From Fasciola hepatica (Eukaryota; Platyhelminthes; Trematoda; Plagiorchiida; Fasciolidae), in contig CANUEZ040000198.1 in NCBI GenBank assembly GCA_948099385.1, positions 3,982,501 to 4,046,500 on the forward strand: a stretch of DNA of 64,000 nt, given 5' to 3'. Both the position numbers and the translations under genes were made by a program. The notes below the pieces were generated by a model. The model did no database searches, was not told the DNA's origin, and saw only the letters and a list, made by a program, of their open reading frames with translations. Of the stretch, positions 37,201 to 51,394 are shown in pieces (within the stretch, counting starts at the first letter, position 1; each line of letters begins with the position of its first letter).

Positions 37201-40200
37201 GAGAAGCTGTCGTGTGGTTCGCCTGTTGTTGCTCACCTTATCGCGTTCAGTCTCTTCGGCATAGCGGCAATGGTAATCCACGACTGACGACAGTTCCCTT
37301 TTCAGCAATCAACTACTTACCAAGTAGTATATACGCTCACCACACTTGGAAAGATATGCTCCTGTTTTTGATGAGAAATCGGAAATGCTTCAAGGAGTGA
37401 GGGCATTGAACGTATGCGAATCCATAGAACCTGTGGCACTACCGATGAAGTCCATTCCATAGAAAGTTAGAGATGGATTTGATCACGAGCTGAACATTCT
37501 CACATGAGAAGACGTCCTGGTTAGAACTGATCAACCGACAGATTGGGTCAGTCAAATCGTCATAGTGACAAAAGCGTGCAAAAACTACTTCACATTTGCA
37601 TTGATCCGAAACCACTAACAACAACAAAAAAGAACTCAGCAGAGAGGGTTTGACGTCGTTCTACGATGATCTATTCATTCGCCATATATCTGGTATTGTT
37701 GAATATTACTTGTGTTATAATGGACAAGACGTGCATGGGTAGTAGGTTGTTTATGCCAAGATGGCTTGTTCGGACATGGACAAAACAAACGAAACGTTAC
37801 AAACATGCTTGTTTGCAAAGTGGCTGCCCCCGTTCACTTGAAGACAGTGACCATCCGACGGAGAAGCTGTCGTGTGGTTCGCCTGTTGTTGCTCACCTTA
37901 TCGCGTTCAGTCTCTTCGGCATAGCGGCAATGGTAATCCACGACTGACGACAGTTCCCTTTTCAGCAATCAACTACGTACCAAGTATTATATACGCTCAC
38001 CACACTTGGAAAGATATGCTTCTGTTTTTGATGAGAAATCGGAAATGCTTCAAGGAGTGAGGGCATTGAACGTATGCGAATCCATAGAACCTGTGGCACT
38101 ACCGATGAAGTCCATTCCATAGAAAGTTAGAGATGGATTTGATCACGAGCTGAACATTCTCACATGAGAAGACGTCCTGGTTAGAACTGATCAACCGACA
38201 GATTGGGTCAGTCAAATCGTCATAGTGACAAAAGCGTGCAAAAACTACTTAACATTTGCATTGATCCGAAACCACTAACAACAAAAAAAGAACTCAGCAG
38301 AGAGGGTTTGACTTCGTTCTACGATGATCTATTCATTCGCCATATATCTGGTATTGTTGAATATTACTTGTGTTATAATGGACAAGACGTGCATGGGTAG
38401 TAGGTTGTTTATGCCAAGATGGCTTGTTCGGACATGGACAAAACAAACCAAACGTTACAAACATGCTTGTTTGCAAAGTGGCTGCCACCGTTCACTTGAA
38501 GACAGTGACCATCCGACGGAGAAGCTGTCGTGTGGTTCGCCTGTTGTTGCTCACCTTATCGCGTTCAGTCTCTTCGGCATAGCGGCAATGGTAATCCACG
38601 ACTGACGACAGTTCCCTTTTCAGCAATCAACTACTTACCAAGTAGTATATACGCTCACCACACTTGGAAAGATATGCTCCTGTTTTTGATGAGAAATCGG
38701 AAATGCTTCAAGGAGTGAGGGCATTGAACGTATGCGAATCCATAGAACCTGTGGCACTACCGATGAAGTCCATTCCATAGAAAGTTAGAGACGGATTTGA
38801 TCACGAGCTGAACATTCTCACATGAGAAGACGTCCTGGTTAGAACTGATCAACCGACAGATTGGGTCAGTCAAATCGTCATAGTGACAAAAGCGTGCAAA
38901 AACTACTTCACATTTGCATTGATCCGAAACCACTAACAACAACAAAAAAGAACTCAGCAGAGAGGGTTTGACTTCGTTCTACGATGATCTATTCATTCGC
39001 CATATATCTGGTATTGTTGAATATTACTTGTGTTATAATGGACAAGACGTGCATGGGTAGTAGGTTGTTTATGCCAAGATGGCTTGTTCGGACATGGACA
39101 AAACAAACCAAACGTTACAAACATGCTTGTTTGCAAAGTGGCTGCCACCGTTCACTTGAAAACAAGGACCGTCCGACGGAGAAGCTGTCGTGTGGTTCGC
39201 CTGTTGTTGCTCACCTTATCGCGTTCAGTCTCTTGGGCATAGCGGCAATGGTAATCCACGACTGACGACAGTTCCCTTTTCAGCAATCAACTACTTACCA
39301 AGTAGTATATACGCTCACCACACTTGGAAAGATATGCTCCTGTTTTTGATGAGAAATCGGAAATGCTTCAAGGAGTGAGGGCATTGAACGTATGCGAATC
39401 CATAGAACCTGTGGCACTACCGATGAAGTCCATTCCATAGAAAGTTAGAGACGGATTTGATCACGAGCTGAACATTCTCACATGAGAAGACGTCCTGGTT
39501 AGAACTGATCAACCGACAGATTGGGTCAGTCAAATCGTCATAGTGACAAAAGCGTGCAAAAACTACTTCACATTTGCATTGATCCGAAACCACTAACAAC
39601 AAAAAAAGAACTCAGCAGAGAGGGTTTGACGTCGTTCTACGATGATCTATTCATTCGCCATATATCTGGTATTGTTGAATATTACTTGTGTTATAATGGA
39701 CAAGACGTGCATGGGTAGTAGGTTGTTTATGCCAAGATGGCTTGTTCGGACATGGACAAAACAAACGAAACGTTACAAACATGCTTGTTTGCAAAGTGGC
39801 TGCCCCCGTTCACTTGAAGACAGTGACCATCCGACGGAGAAGCTGTCGTGTGGTTCGCCTGTTGTTGCTCACCTTATCGCGTTCAGTCTCTTCGGCATAG
39901 CGGCAATGGTAATCCACGACTGACGACAGTTCCCTTTTCAGCAATCAACTACGTACCAAGTATTATATACGCTCACCACACTTGGAAAGATATGCTTCTG
40001 TTTTTGATGAGAAATCGGAAATGCTTCAAGGAGTGAGGGCATTGAACGTATGCGAATCCATAGAACCTGTGGCACTACCGATGAAGTCCATTCCATAGAA
40101 AGTTAGAGATGGATTTGATCACGAGCTGAACATTCTCACATGAGAAGACGTCCTGGTTAGAACTGATCAACCGACAGATTGGGTCAGTCAAATCGTCATA

Positions 40201-42260
40201 GTGACAAAAGCGTGCAAAAACTACTTAACATTTGCATTGATCCGAAACCACTAACAACAAAAAAAGAACTCAGCAGAGAGGGTTTGACTTCGTTCTACGA
40301 TGATCTATTCATTCGCCATATATCTGGTATTGTTGAATATTACTTGTGTTATAATGGACAAGACGTGCATGGGTAGTAGGTTGTTTATGCCAAGATGGCT
40401 TGTTCGGACATGGACAAAACAAACCAAACGTTACAAACATGCTTGTTTGCAAAGTGGCTGCCACCGTTCACTTGAAGACAGTGACCATCCGACGGAGAAG
40501 CTGTCGTGTGGTTCGCCTGTTGTTGCTCACCTTATCGCGTTCAGTCTCTTCGGCATAGCGGCAATGGTAATCCACGACTGACGACAGTTCCCTTTTCAGC
40601 AATCAACTACTTACCAAGTAGTATATACGCTCACCACACTTGGAAAGATATGCTTCTGTTTTTGATGAGAAATCGGAAATGCTTCAAGGAGTGAGGGCAT
40701 TGAACGTATGCGAATCCATAGAACCTGTGGCACTACCGATGAAGTCCATTCCATAGAAAGTTAGAGATGGATTTGATCACGAGCTGAACATTCTCACATG
40801 AGAAGACGTCCTGGTTAGAACTGATCAACCGACAGATTGGGTCAGTCAAATCGTCATAGTGACAAAAGCGTGCAAAAACTACTTCACATTTGCATTGATC
40901 CGAAACCACTAACAACAACAAAAAAGAACTCAGCAGAGAGGGTTTGACTTCGTTCTACGATGATCTATTCATTCGCCATATATCTGGTATTGTTGAATAT
41001 TACTTGTGTTATAATGGACAAGACGTGCATGGGTAGTAGGTTGTTTATGCCAAGATGGCTTGTTCGGACATGGACAAAACAAACCAAACGTTACAAACAT
41101 GCTTGTTTGCAAAGTGGCTGCCCCCGTTCACTTGAAGACAGTGACCATCCGACGGAGAAGCTGTCGTGTGGTTCGCCTGTTGTTGCTCACCTTATCGCGT
41201 TCAGTCTCTTGGGCATAGCGGCAATGGTAATCCACGACTGACGACAGTTCCCTTTTCAGCAATCAACTACTTACCAAGTAGTATATACGCTCACCACACT
41301 TGGAAAGATATGCTCCTGTTTTTGATGAGAAATCGGAAATGCTTCAAGGAGTGAGGGCATTGAACGTATGCGAATCCATAGAACCTGTGGCACTACCGAT
41401 GAAGTCCATTCCATAGAAAGTTAGAGACGGATTTGATCACGAGCTGAACATTCTCACATGAGAAGACGTCCTGGTTAGAACTGATCAACCGACAGATTGG
41501 GTCAGTCAAATCGTCATAGTGACAAAAGCGTGCAAAAACTACTTCACATTTGCATTGATCCGAAACCACTAACAACAAAAAAAGAACTCAGCAGAGAGGG
41601 TTTGACTTCGTTCTACGATGATCTATTCATTCGCCATATATCTGGTATTGTTGAATATTACTTGTGTTATAATGGACAAGACGTGCATGGGTAGTAGGTT
41701 GTTTATGCCAAGATGGCTTGTTCGGACATGGACAAAACAAACGAAACGTTACAAACATGCTTCTTGCAAAGTGGCTGCCACCGTTCACTTGAAGACAGTG
41801 ACCATCCGACGGAGAAGCTGTCGTGTGGTTCGCCTGTTGTTGCTCACCTTATCGCGTTCAGTCTCTTCGGCATAGCGGCAATGGTAATCCACGACTGACG
41901 ACAGTTCCCTTTTCAGCAATCAACTACGTACCAAGTATTATATACGCTCACCACACTTGGAAAGATATGCTTCTGTTTTTGATGAGAAATCGGAAATGCT
42001 TCAAGGAGTGAGGGCATTGAACGTATGCGAATCCATAGAACCTGTGGCACTACCGATGAAGTCCATTCCATAGAAAGTTAGAGATGGATTTGATCACGAG
42101 CTGAACATTCTCACATGAGAAGACGTCCTGGTTAGAACTGATCAACCGACAGATTGGGTCAGTCAAATCGTCATAGTGACAAAAGCGTGCAAAAACTACT
42201 TCACATTTGCATTGATCCGAAACCACTAACAACAAAAAAAGAACTCAGCAGAGAGGGTTT
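34300..42260. repeat. Block 6: 1,976 bp trimer higher-order repeat, four copies
   Basis: Anchors are 34578, 35236, 35896, 36554, 37212, 37872, 38530, 39190, 39848, 40506, 41166 and 41823, with spacing 658-658-660 or 658-660-658. Copies are about 34300-36275, 36276-38251, 38252-40227 and 40228-42202. Position 1 has gacttcg and gccaccg, and in units 56, 59 and 62 cttaacattt. Position 2 is gtgcataggtaatagg with aaacgataca in units 54 and 57, but is replaced by another type in units 60 (gaaaacaaggaccgtccg) and 63. Position 3 has actacgtacc with aagtattata, and caaacgaaacg. Unit 64 also has the gcttcttgc deletion. The trimer size is almost that of block 2, but the unit types are unrelated. Confidence 0.85.
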
Positions 42261-45200
42261 GACGTCGTTCTACGATGATCTATTCATTCGCCATATATCT
42301 GGTATTGTTGAATATTACTTGTGTTATAATGGACAAGACGTGCATGGGTAGTAGGTTTTTTATGCCAAGATGGCTTGTTCGGACATGGACAAAACAAACC
42401 AAACGTTACAAACATGCTTGTTTGCAAAGTGGCTGCCACCGTTCACTTGAAGACAGTGACCATCCGACGGAGAAGCTGTCGTGTGGTTCGCCTGTTGTTG
42501 CTCACCTTATCGCGTTCAGTCTCTTCGGCATAGCGGCAATGGTAATCCACGACTGACGACAGTTCCCTTTTCAGCAATCAACTACTTACCAAGTAGTATA
42601 TACGCTCACCACACTTGGAAAGATATGCTTCTGTTTTTGATGAGAAATCGGAAATGCTTCAAGGAGTGAGGGCATTGAACGTATGCGAATCCATAGAACC
42701 TGTGGCACTACCGATGAAGTCCATTCCATAGAAAGTTAGAGATGGATTTGATCACGAGCTGAACATTCTCACATGAGAAGACGTCCTGGTTAGAACTGAT
42801 CAACCGACAGATTGGGTCAGTCAAATCGTCATAGTGACAAAAGCGTGCAAAAACTACTTCACATTTGCATTGATCCGAAACCACTAACAACAAAAAAAAG
42901 AACTCAGCAGAGAGGGTTTGACGTCGTTCTACGATGATCCATTCATTCGCCATATATCTGGTATTGTTGAATATTACTTGTGTTATAATGGACAAGACGT
43001 GCATGGGTAATAGGTTGTTTATGCCAAGATAGCTTGTTCGGACATGGACAAAACAAACCAAACGTTACAAACATGCTTCTTGCAAAGTGGCTGCCACCGT
43101 TCACTTGAAGACAGTGACCATCCGACGGGGAAGCTGTCGTGTGGTTCGCCTGTTGTTGCTCACCTTATCGCGTTCAGTCTCTTGGGCATAGCGGCAATGG
43201 TAATCCACGACTGACGACAGTTCTCTTTTCAGCAATCAACTACTTACCAAGTAGTATATACGCTCACCACACTTGGAAAGATATGCTCCTGTTTTTGATG
43301 AGAAATCGGAAATGCTTCAAGGAGTGAGGGCATTGAACGTATGCGAATCCATAGAACCTGTGGCACTACCGATGAAGTCCATTCCATAGAAAGTCAGAGA
43401 TGGATTTGATCACGAGCTGAACATTCTCACATGAGAAGACGTCCTGGTTAGAACTGATCAACCGACAGATTGGGTCAGTCAAATCGTCATAGTGACAAAA
43501 GCGTGCAAAAACTACTTCACATTTGCATTGATCCGAAACCACTAACAACAAAAAAAGAACTCAGCAGAGAGGGTTTGACGTCGTTCTACGATGATTCATT
43601 CATTCGCCATATATCTGGTATTGTTGAATATTACTTGTGTTATAATGGACAAGACGTGCATGGGTAGTAGGTTGTTTATGCCAAGATGGCTTGTTCGGAC
43701 ATGGACAAAACAAACCAAACGTTACAAACATGCTTGTTTGCAAAGTGGCTGCCCCCGTTCACTTGAAGACAGTGACCATCCGACGGAGAAGCTGTCGTGT
43801 GGTTCGCCTGTTGTTGCTCACCTTATCGCGTTCAGTCTCTTCGGCATAGCGGCAATGGTAATCCACGACTGACGACAGTTCCCTTTTCAGCAATCAACTA
43901 CTTACCAAGTAGTATATACGCTCACCACACTTGGAAAGATATGCTTCTGTTTTTGATGAGAAATCGGAAATGCTTCAAGGAGTGAGGGCATTGAACGTAT
44001 GCGAATCCATAGAACCTGTGGCACTACCGATGAAGTCCATTCCATAGAAAGTTAGAGATGGATTTGATCACGAGCTGAACATTCTCACATGAGAAGACGT
44101 CCTGGTTAGAACTGATCAACCGACAGATTGGGTCAGTCAAATCGTCATAGTGACAAAAGCGTGCAAAAACTACTTCACATTTGCATTGATCCGAAACCAC
44201 TAACAACAAAAAAAGAACTCAGCAGAGAGGGTTTGACGTCGTTCTACGATGATTCATTCATTCGCCATATATCTGGTATTGTTGAATATTACTTGTGTTA
44301 TAATGGACAAGACGTGCATGGGTAGTAGGTTGTTTATGCCAAGATGGCTTGTTCGGACATGGACAAAACAAACCAAACGATACAAACATGCTTGTTTGCA
44401 AAGTGGCTGCCACCGTTCACTTGAAGACAGTGACCATCCGACGGAGAAGCTGTCGTGTGGTTCGCCTGTTGTTGCTCACCTTATCGCGTTCAGTCTCTTC
44501 GGCATAGCGGCAATGGTAATCCACGACTGACGACAGTTCCCTTTTCAGCAATCAACTACTTACCAAGTAGTATATACGCTCACCACACTTGGAAAGATAT
44601 GCTTCTGTTTTTGATGAGAAATCGGAAATGCTTCAAGGAGTGAGGGCATTGAACGTATGCGAATCCATAGAACCTGTGGCACTACCGATGAAGTCCATTC
44701 CATAGAAAGTTAGAGACGGATTTGATCACGAGCTGAACATTCTCACATGAGAAGACGTCCTGGTTAGAACTGATCAACCGACAGATTGGGTCAGTCAAAT
44801 CGTCATAGTGACAAAAGCGTGCAAAAACTACTTCACATTCGCATTGATCCAAAACCACTAACAACAAAAAAAGAACTCAGCAGAGAGGGTTTGACGTCGA
44901 TCTACGCTGATTCATTCATTCGCCATATATCTGGTATTGTTGAATATTACTTGTGTTATAATGGACAAGACGTGCATGGGTAGTAGGTTGTTTATGCCAA
45001 GATAGCTTGTTCGGACATGGACAAAACAAACCAAACGTTACAAACATGCTTGTTTGCAAAGTGGCTGCCCCCGTTCACTTGAAGACAGTGACCATCCGAC
45101 GGAGAAGCTGTCGTGTGGTTCGCCTGTTGTTGCTCACCTTATCGCGTTCAGTCTCTTCGGCATAGCGGCAATGGTAATCCACGACTGACGACAGTTCCCT

Positions 45201-48200
45201 TTTCAGCAATCAACTACTTACCAAGTAGTATATACGCTCACCACACTTGGAAAGATATGCTTCTGTTTTTGATGAGAAATCGGAAATGCTTCAAGGAGTG
45301 AGGGCATTGAACGTATGCGAATCCATAGAACCTGTGGCACTACCGATGAAGTCCATTCCATAGAAAGTTAGAGATGGATTTGATCACGAGCTGAACATTC
45401 TCACATGAGAAGATGTCCTGGTTAGAACTGATCAACCGACAGATTGGGTCAGTCAAATCGTCATAGTGACAAAAGCGTGCAAAAACTACTTCACATTTGC
45501 ATTGATCCGAAACCACTAACAACAAAAAAAAGAACTCAGCAGAGAGGGTTTGACGTCGTTCTACGATGATCTATTCATTCGCCATATATCTGGTATTGTT
45601 GAATATTACTTGTGTTATAATGGACAAGACGTGCATGGGTAGTAGGTTGTTTATGCCAAGATAGCTTGTTCGGACATGGACAAAACAAACCAAACGTTAC
45701 AAACATGCTTGTTTGCAAAGTGGCTGCCCCCGTTCACTTGAAGACAGTGACCATCCGACGGAGAAGCTGTCGTGTGGTTCGCCTGTTGTTGCTCACCTTA
45801 TCGCGTTCAGTCTCTTCGGCATAGCGGCAATGGTAATCCACGACTGACGACAGTTCCCTTTTCAGCAATCAACTACGTACCAAGTATTATATACGCTCAC
45901 CACACTTGGAAAGATATGCTTCTGTTTTTGATGAGAAATCGGAAATGCTTCAAGGAGTGAGGGCATTGAACGTATGCGAATCCATAGAACCTGTGGCACT
46001 ACCGATGAAGTCCATTCCATAGAAAGTTAGAGATGGATTTGATCACGAGCTGAACATTCTCACATGAGAAGACGTCCTGGTTAGAACTGATCAACCGACA
46101 GATTGGGTCAGTCAAATCGTCATAGTGACAAAAGCGTGCAAAAACTACTTCACATTCGCATTGATCCGAAACCACTAACAACAAAAAAAGAACTCAGCAG
46201 AGAGGGTTTGACGTCGATCTACGCTGATTCATTCATTCGCCATATATCTGGTATTGTTGAATATAACTTGTGTTATAAGGGACAAGACGTGCATGGGTAG
46301 TAGGTTGTTTATGCCAAGATGGCTTGTTCGGACATGGACAAAACAAACCAAACGTTACAAACATGCTTGTTTGCAAAGTGGCTGCCACCGTTCACTTGAA
46401 GACAGTGACCATCCGACGGAGAAGCTGTCGTGTGGTTCGCCTGTTGTTGCTCACCTTATCGCGTTCAGTCTCTTCGGCATAGCGGCAATGGTAATCCACG
46501 ACTGACGACAGTTCCTTTTTCAGCAATCAACTACTTACCAAGTAGTATATACGCTCACCACACTTGGAAAGATATGCTTCTGTTTTTGATGAGAAATCGG
46601 AAATGCTTCAAGGAGTGAGGGCATTGAACGTATGCGAATCCATAGAACCTGTGGCACTACCGATGAAGTCCATTCCATAGAAAGTTAGAGATGGATTTGA
46701 TCACGAGCTGAACATTCTCACATGAGAAGACGTCCTATTTAGAACAGATCAATCGACTGATTGGGTCAGTCAAATCGTCATAGTGACAAAAGCGTGCAAA
46801 AACTACTTCACATTTGCATTGATCCGAAACCACTAACAACAACAAAAAAGAACTCAGCAGAGAGGGTTTGACGTCGTTCTACGATGATCTATTCATTCGC
46901 CATATATCTGGTATTGTTGAATATTACTTGTGTTATAATGGACAAGACGTGCATGGGTAGTAGGTTGTTTATGCCAAGATAGCTTGTTCGGACATGGACA
47001 AAACAAACCAAACGTTACAAACATGCTTGTTTGCAAAGTGGCTGCCCCCGTTCACTTGAAGACAGTGACCATCCGACGGAGAAGCTGTCGTGTGGTTCGC
47101 CTGTTGTTGCTCACCTTATCGCGTTCAGTCTCTTCGGCATAGCGGCAATGGTAATCCACGACTGACGACAGTTCCCTTTTCAGCAATCAACTACTTACCA
47201 AGTAGTATATACGCTCACCACACTTGGAAAGATATGCTTCTGTTTTTGATGAGAAATCGGAAATGCTTCAAGGAGTGAGGGCATTGAACGTATGCGAATC
47301 CATAGAACCTGTGGCACTACCGATGAAGTCCATTCCATAGAAAGTTAGAGATGGATTTGATCACGAGCTGAACATTCTCACATGAGAAGACGTCCTGGTT
47401 AGAACTGATCAACCGACAGATTGGGTCAGTCAAATCGTCATAGTGACAAAAGCGTGCAAAAACTACTTCACATTTGCATTGATCCGAAACCACTAACAAC
47501 AAAAAAAAGAACTCAGCAGAGAGGGTTTGACGTCGTTCTACGATGATTCATTCATTCGCCATATATCTGGTATTGTTGAATATTACTTGTGTTATAATGG
47601 ACAAGACGTGCATGGGTAGTAGGTTGTTTATGCCAAGATAGCTTGTTCGGACATGGACAAAACAAACCAAACGTTACAAACATGCTTGTTTGCAAAGTGG
47701 CTGCCACCGTTCACTTGAAGACAGTGACCATCCGACGGAGAAGCTGTCGTGTGGTTCGCCTGTTGTTGCTCACCTTATCGCGTTCAGTCTCTTCGGCATA
47801 GCGGCAATGGTAATCCACGACTGACGACAGTTCCCTTTTCAGCAATCAACTACTTACCAAGTAGTATATACGCTCACCACACTTGGAAAGATATGCTTCT
47901 GTTTTTGATGAGAAATCGGAAATGCTTCAAGGAGTGAGGGCATTGAACGTATGCGAATCCATAGAACCTGTGGCACTACCGATGAAGTCCATTCCATAGA
48001 AAGTTAGAGATGGATTTGATCACGAGCTGAACATTCTCACATGAGAAGACGTCCTGGTTAGAACTGATCAACCGACAGATTGGGTCAGTCAAATCGTCAT
48101 AGTGACAAAAGCGTGCAAAAACTACTTCACATTTGCATTGATCCGAAACCACTAACAACAACAAAAAAGAACTCAGCAGAGAGGGTTTGACGTCGTTCTA

Positions 48201-51200
48201 CGATGATTCATTCATTCGCCATATATCTGGTATTGTTGAATATTACTTGTGTTATAAGGGACAAGACGTGCATGGGTAGTAGGTTGTTTATGCCAAGATA
48301 GCTTGTTCGGACATGGACAAAACAAACCAAACGTTACAAACATGCTTGTTTGCAAAGTGGCTGCCACCGTTCACTTGAAAACAAGGACCGTCCGACGGAG
48401 AAGCTGTCGTGTGGTTCGCCTGTTGTTGCTCACCTTATCGCGTTCAGTCTCTTGGGCATAGCGGCAATGGTAATCCACGACTGACGACAGTTCCCTTTTC
48501 AGCAATCAACTACTTACCAAGTAGTATATACGCTCACCACACTTGGAAAGATATGCTTCTGTTTTTGATGAGAAATCGGAAATGCTTCAAGGAGTGAGGG
48601 CATTGAACGTATGCGAATCCATAGAACCTGTGGCACTACCGATGAAGTCCATTCCATAGAAAGTTAGAGATGGATTTGATCACGAGCTGAACATTCTCAC
48701 ATGAGAAGACGTCCTGGTTAGAACTGATCAACCGACAGATTGGGTCAGTCAAATCGTCATAGTGACAAAAGCGTGCAAAAATTACTTCACATTTGCATTG
48801 ATCCGAAACCACTAACAACAAAAAAAGAACTCAGCAGAGAGGGTTTGACGTCGTTCTACGATGATTCATTCATTCGCCATATATCTGGTATTGTTGAATA
48901 TTACTTGTGTTATAATGGACAAGACGTGCATGGGTAGTAGGTTGTTTATGCCAAGATAGCTTGTTCGGACATGGACAAAACAAACCAAACGTTACAAACA
49001 TGCTTGTTTGCAAAGTGGCTGCCCCCGTTCACTTGAAGACAGTGACCATCCGACGGAGAAGCTGTCGTGTGGTTCGCCTGTTGTTGCTCACCTTATCGCG
49101 TTCAGTCTCTTCGGCATAGCGGCAATGGTAATCCACGACTGACGACAGTTCCCTTTTCAGCAATCAACTACGTACCAAGTATTATATACGCTCACCACAC
49201 TTGGAAAGATATGCTTCTGTTTTTGATGAGAAATCGGAAATGCTTCAAGGAGTGAGGGCATTGAACGTATGCGAATCCATAGAACCTGTGGCACTACCGA
49301 TGAAGTCCATTCCATAGAAAGTTAGAGATGGATTTGATCACGAGCTGAACATTCTCACATGAGAAGACGTCCTGGTTAGAACTGATCAACCGACAGATTG
49401 GGTCAGTCAAATCGTCATAGTGACAAAAGCGTGCAAAAACTACTTCACATTTGCATTGATCCGAAACCACTAACAACAACAAAAAAGAACTCAGCAGAGA
49501 GGGTTTGACGTCGTTCTACGATGATCTATTCATTCGCCATATATCTGGTATTGTTGAATATTACTTGTGTTATAATGGACAAGACGTGCATGGGTAGTAG
49601 GTTGTTTATGCCAAGATAGCTTGTTCGGACATGGACAAAACAAACCAAACGTTACAAACATGCTTGTTTGCAAAGTGGCTGCCACCGTTCACTTGAAGAC
49701 AGTGACCATCCGACGGAGAAGCTGTCGTGTGGTTCGCCTGTTGTTGCTCACCTTATCGCGTTCAGTCTCTTCGGCATAGCGGCAATGGTAATCCACGACT
49801 GACGACAGTTCCCTTTTCAGCAATCAACTACTTACCAAGTAGTATATACGCTCACCACACTTGGAAAGATATGCTTCTGTTTTTGATGAGAAATCGGAAA
49901 TGCTTCAAGGAGTGAGGGCATTGAACGTATGCGAATCCATAGAACCTGTGGCACTACCGATGAAGTCCATTCCATAGAAAGTTAGAGATGGATTTGATCA
50001 CGAGCTGAACATTCTCACATGAGAAGACGTCCTGGTTAGAACTGATCAACCGACAGATTGAGTCAGTCAAATCGTCATAGTGACAAAAGCGTGCAAAAAC
50101 TACTTCACATTTGCATTGATCCGAAACCACTAACAACAAAAAAAAAGAACTCAGCAGAGAGGGTTTGACGTCGTTCTACGATGATTCATTCATTCGCCAT
50201 ATATCTGGTATTGTTGAATATTACTTGTGTTATAATGGACAAGACGTGCATGGGTAGTAGGTTGTTTATGCCAAGATAGCTTGTTCGGACATGGACAAAA
50301 CAAACCAAACGTTACAAACATGCTTGTTTGCAAAGTGGCTGCCCCCGTTCACTTGAAGACAGTGACCATCCGACGGAGAAGCTGTCGTGTGGTTCGCCTG
50401 TTGTTGCTCACCTTATCGCGTTCAGTCTCTTCGGCATAGCGGCAATGGTAATCCACGACTGACGACAGTTCCCTTTTCAGCAATCAACTACTTACCAAGT
50501 AGTATATACGCTCACCACACTTGGAAAGATATGCTTCTGTTTTTGATGAGAAATCGGAAATGCTTCAAGGAGTGAGGGCATTGAACGTATGCGAATCCAT
50601 AGAACCTGTGGCACTACCGATGAAGTCCATTCCATAGAAAGTTAGAGATGGATTTGGTCACGAGCTGAACATTCTCACATGAGAAGACGTCCTGGTTAGA
50701 ACTGATCAACCGACAGATTGGGTCAGTCAAATCGTCATAGTGACAAAAGCGTGCAAAAACTACTTCACATTTGCATTGATCCGAAACCACTAACAACAAA
50801 AAAAGAACTCAGCAGAGAGGGTTTGACGTCGTTCTACGATGATTCATTCATTCGCCATATATCTGGTATTGTTGAATATTACTTGTGTTATAATGGACAA
50901 GACGTGCATGGGTAGTAGGTTGTTTATGCCAAGATAGCTTGTTCGGACATGGACAAAACAAACCAAACGTTACAAACATGCTTGTTTGCAAAGTGGCTGC
51001 CACCGTTCACTTGAAGACAGTGACCATCCGACGGAGAAGCTGTCGTGTGGTTCGCCTGTTGTTGCTCACCTTATCGCGTTCAGTCTCTTCGGCATAGCGG
51101 CAATGGTAATCCACGACTGACGACAGTTCCCTTTTCAGCAATCAACTACTTACCAAGTAGTATATACGCTCACCACACTTGGAAAGATATGCTTCTGTTT

Positions 51201-51394
51201 TTGATGAGAAATCGGAAATGCTTCAAGGAGTGAGGGCATTGAACGTATGCGAATCCATAGAACCTGTGGCACTACCGATGAAGTCCATTCCATAGAAAGT
51301 TAGAGATGGATTTGATCACGAGCTGAACATTCTCACATGAGAAGACGTCCTGGTTAGAACTGATCAACCGACAGATTGGGTCAGTCAAATCGTC
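42261..51394. repeat. Block 7: mixed units 65-78, no clean higher-order period
   Basis: Anchors are 42481, 43139, 43797, 44455, 45113, 45772, 46430, 47090, 47749, 48409, 49067, 49727, 50387 and 51045. Spacing is irregular (658-660 bp) and I see no repeated order of types. Units 70 and 75 carry the actacgtacc and aagtattata markers of block 6. Unit 69 resembles units 32 and 51 (acgctgattc, agatgtcc). Unit 71 has an isolated cctatttagaacagatc end near 46735. Unit 74 has ttataaggg and gaaaacaaggaccgtccg, the exact markers of the homogenised block. From unit 69 on, most units have aagatagctt in place of aagatggctt, which puts a stop in the main forward frame. Confidence 0.75.
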
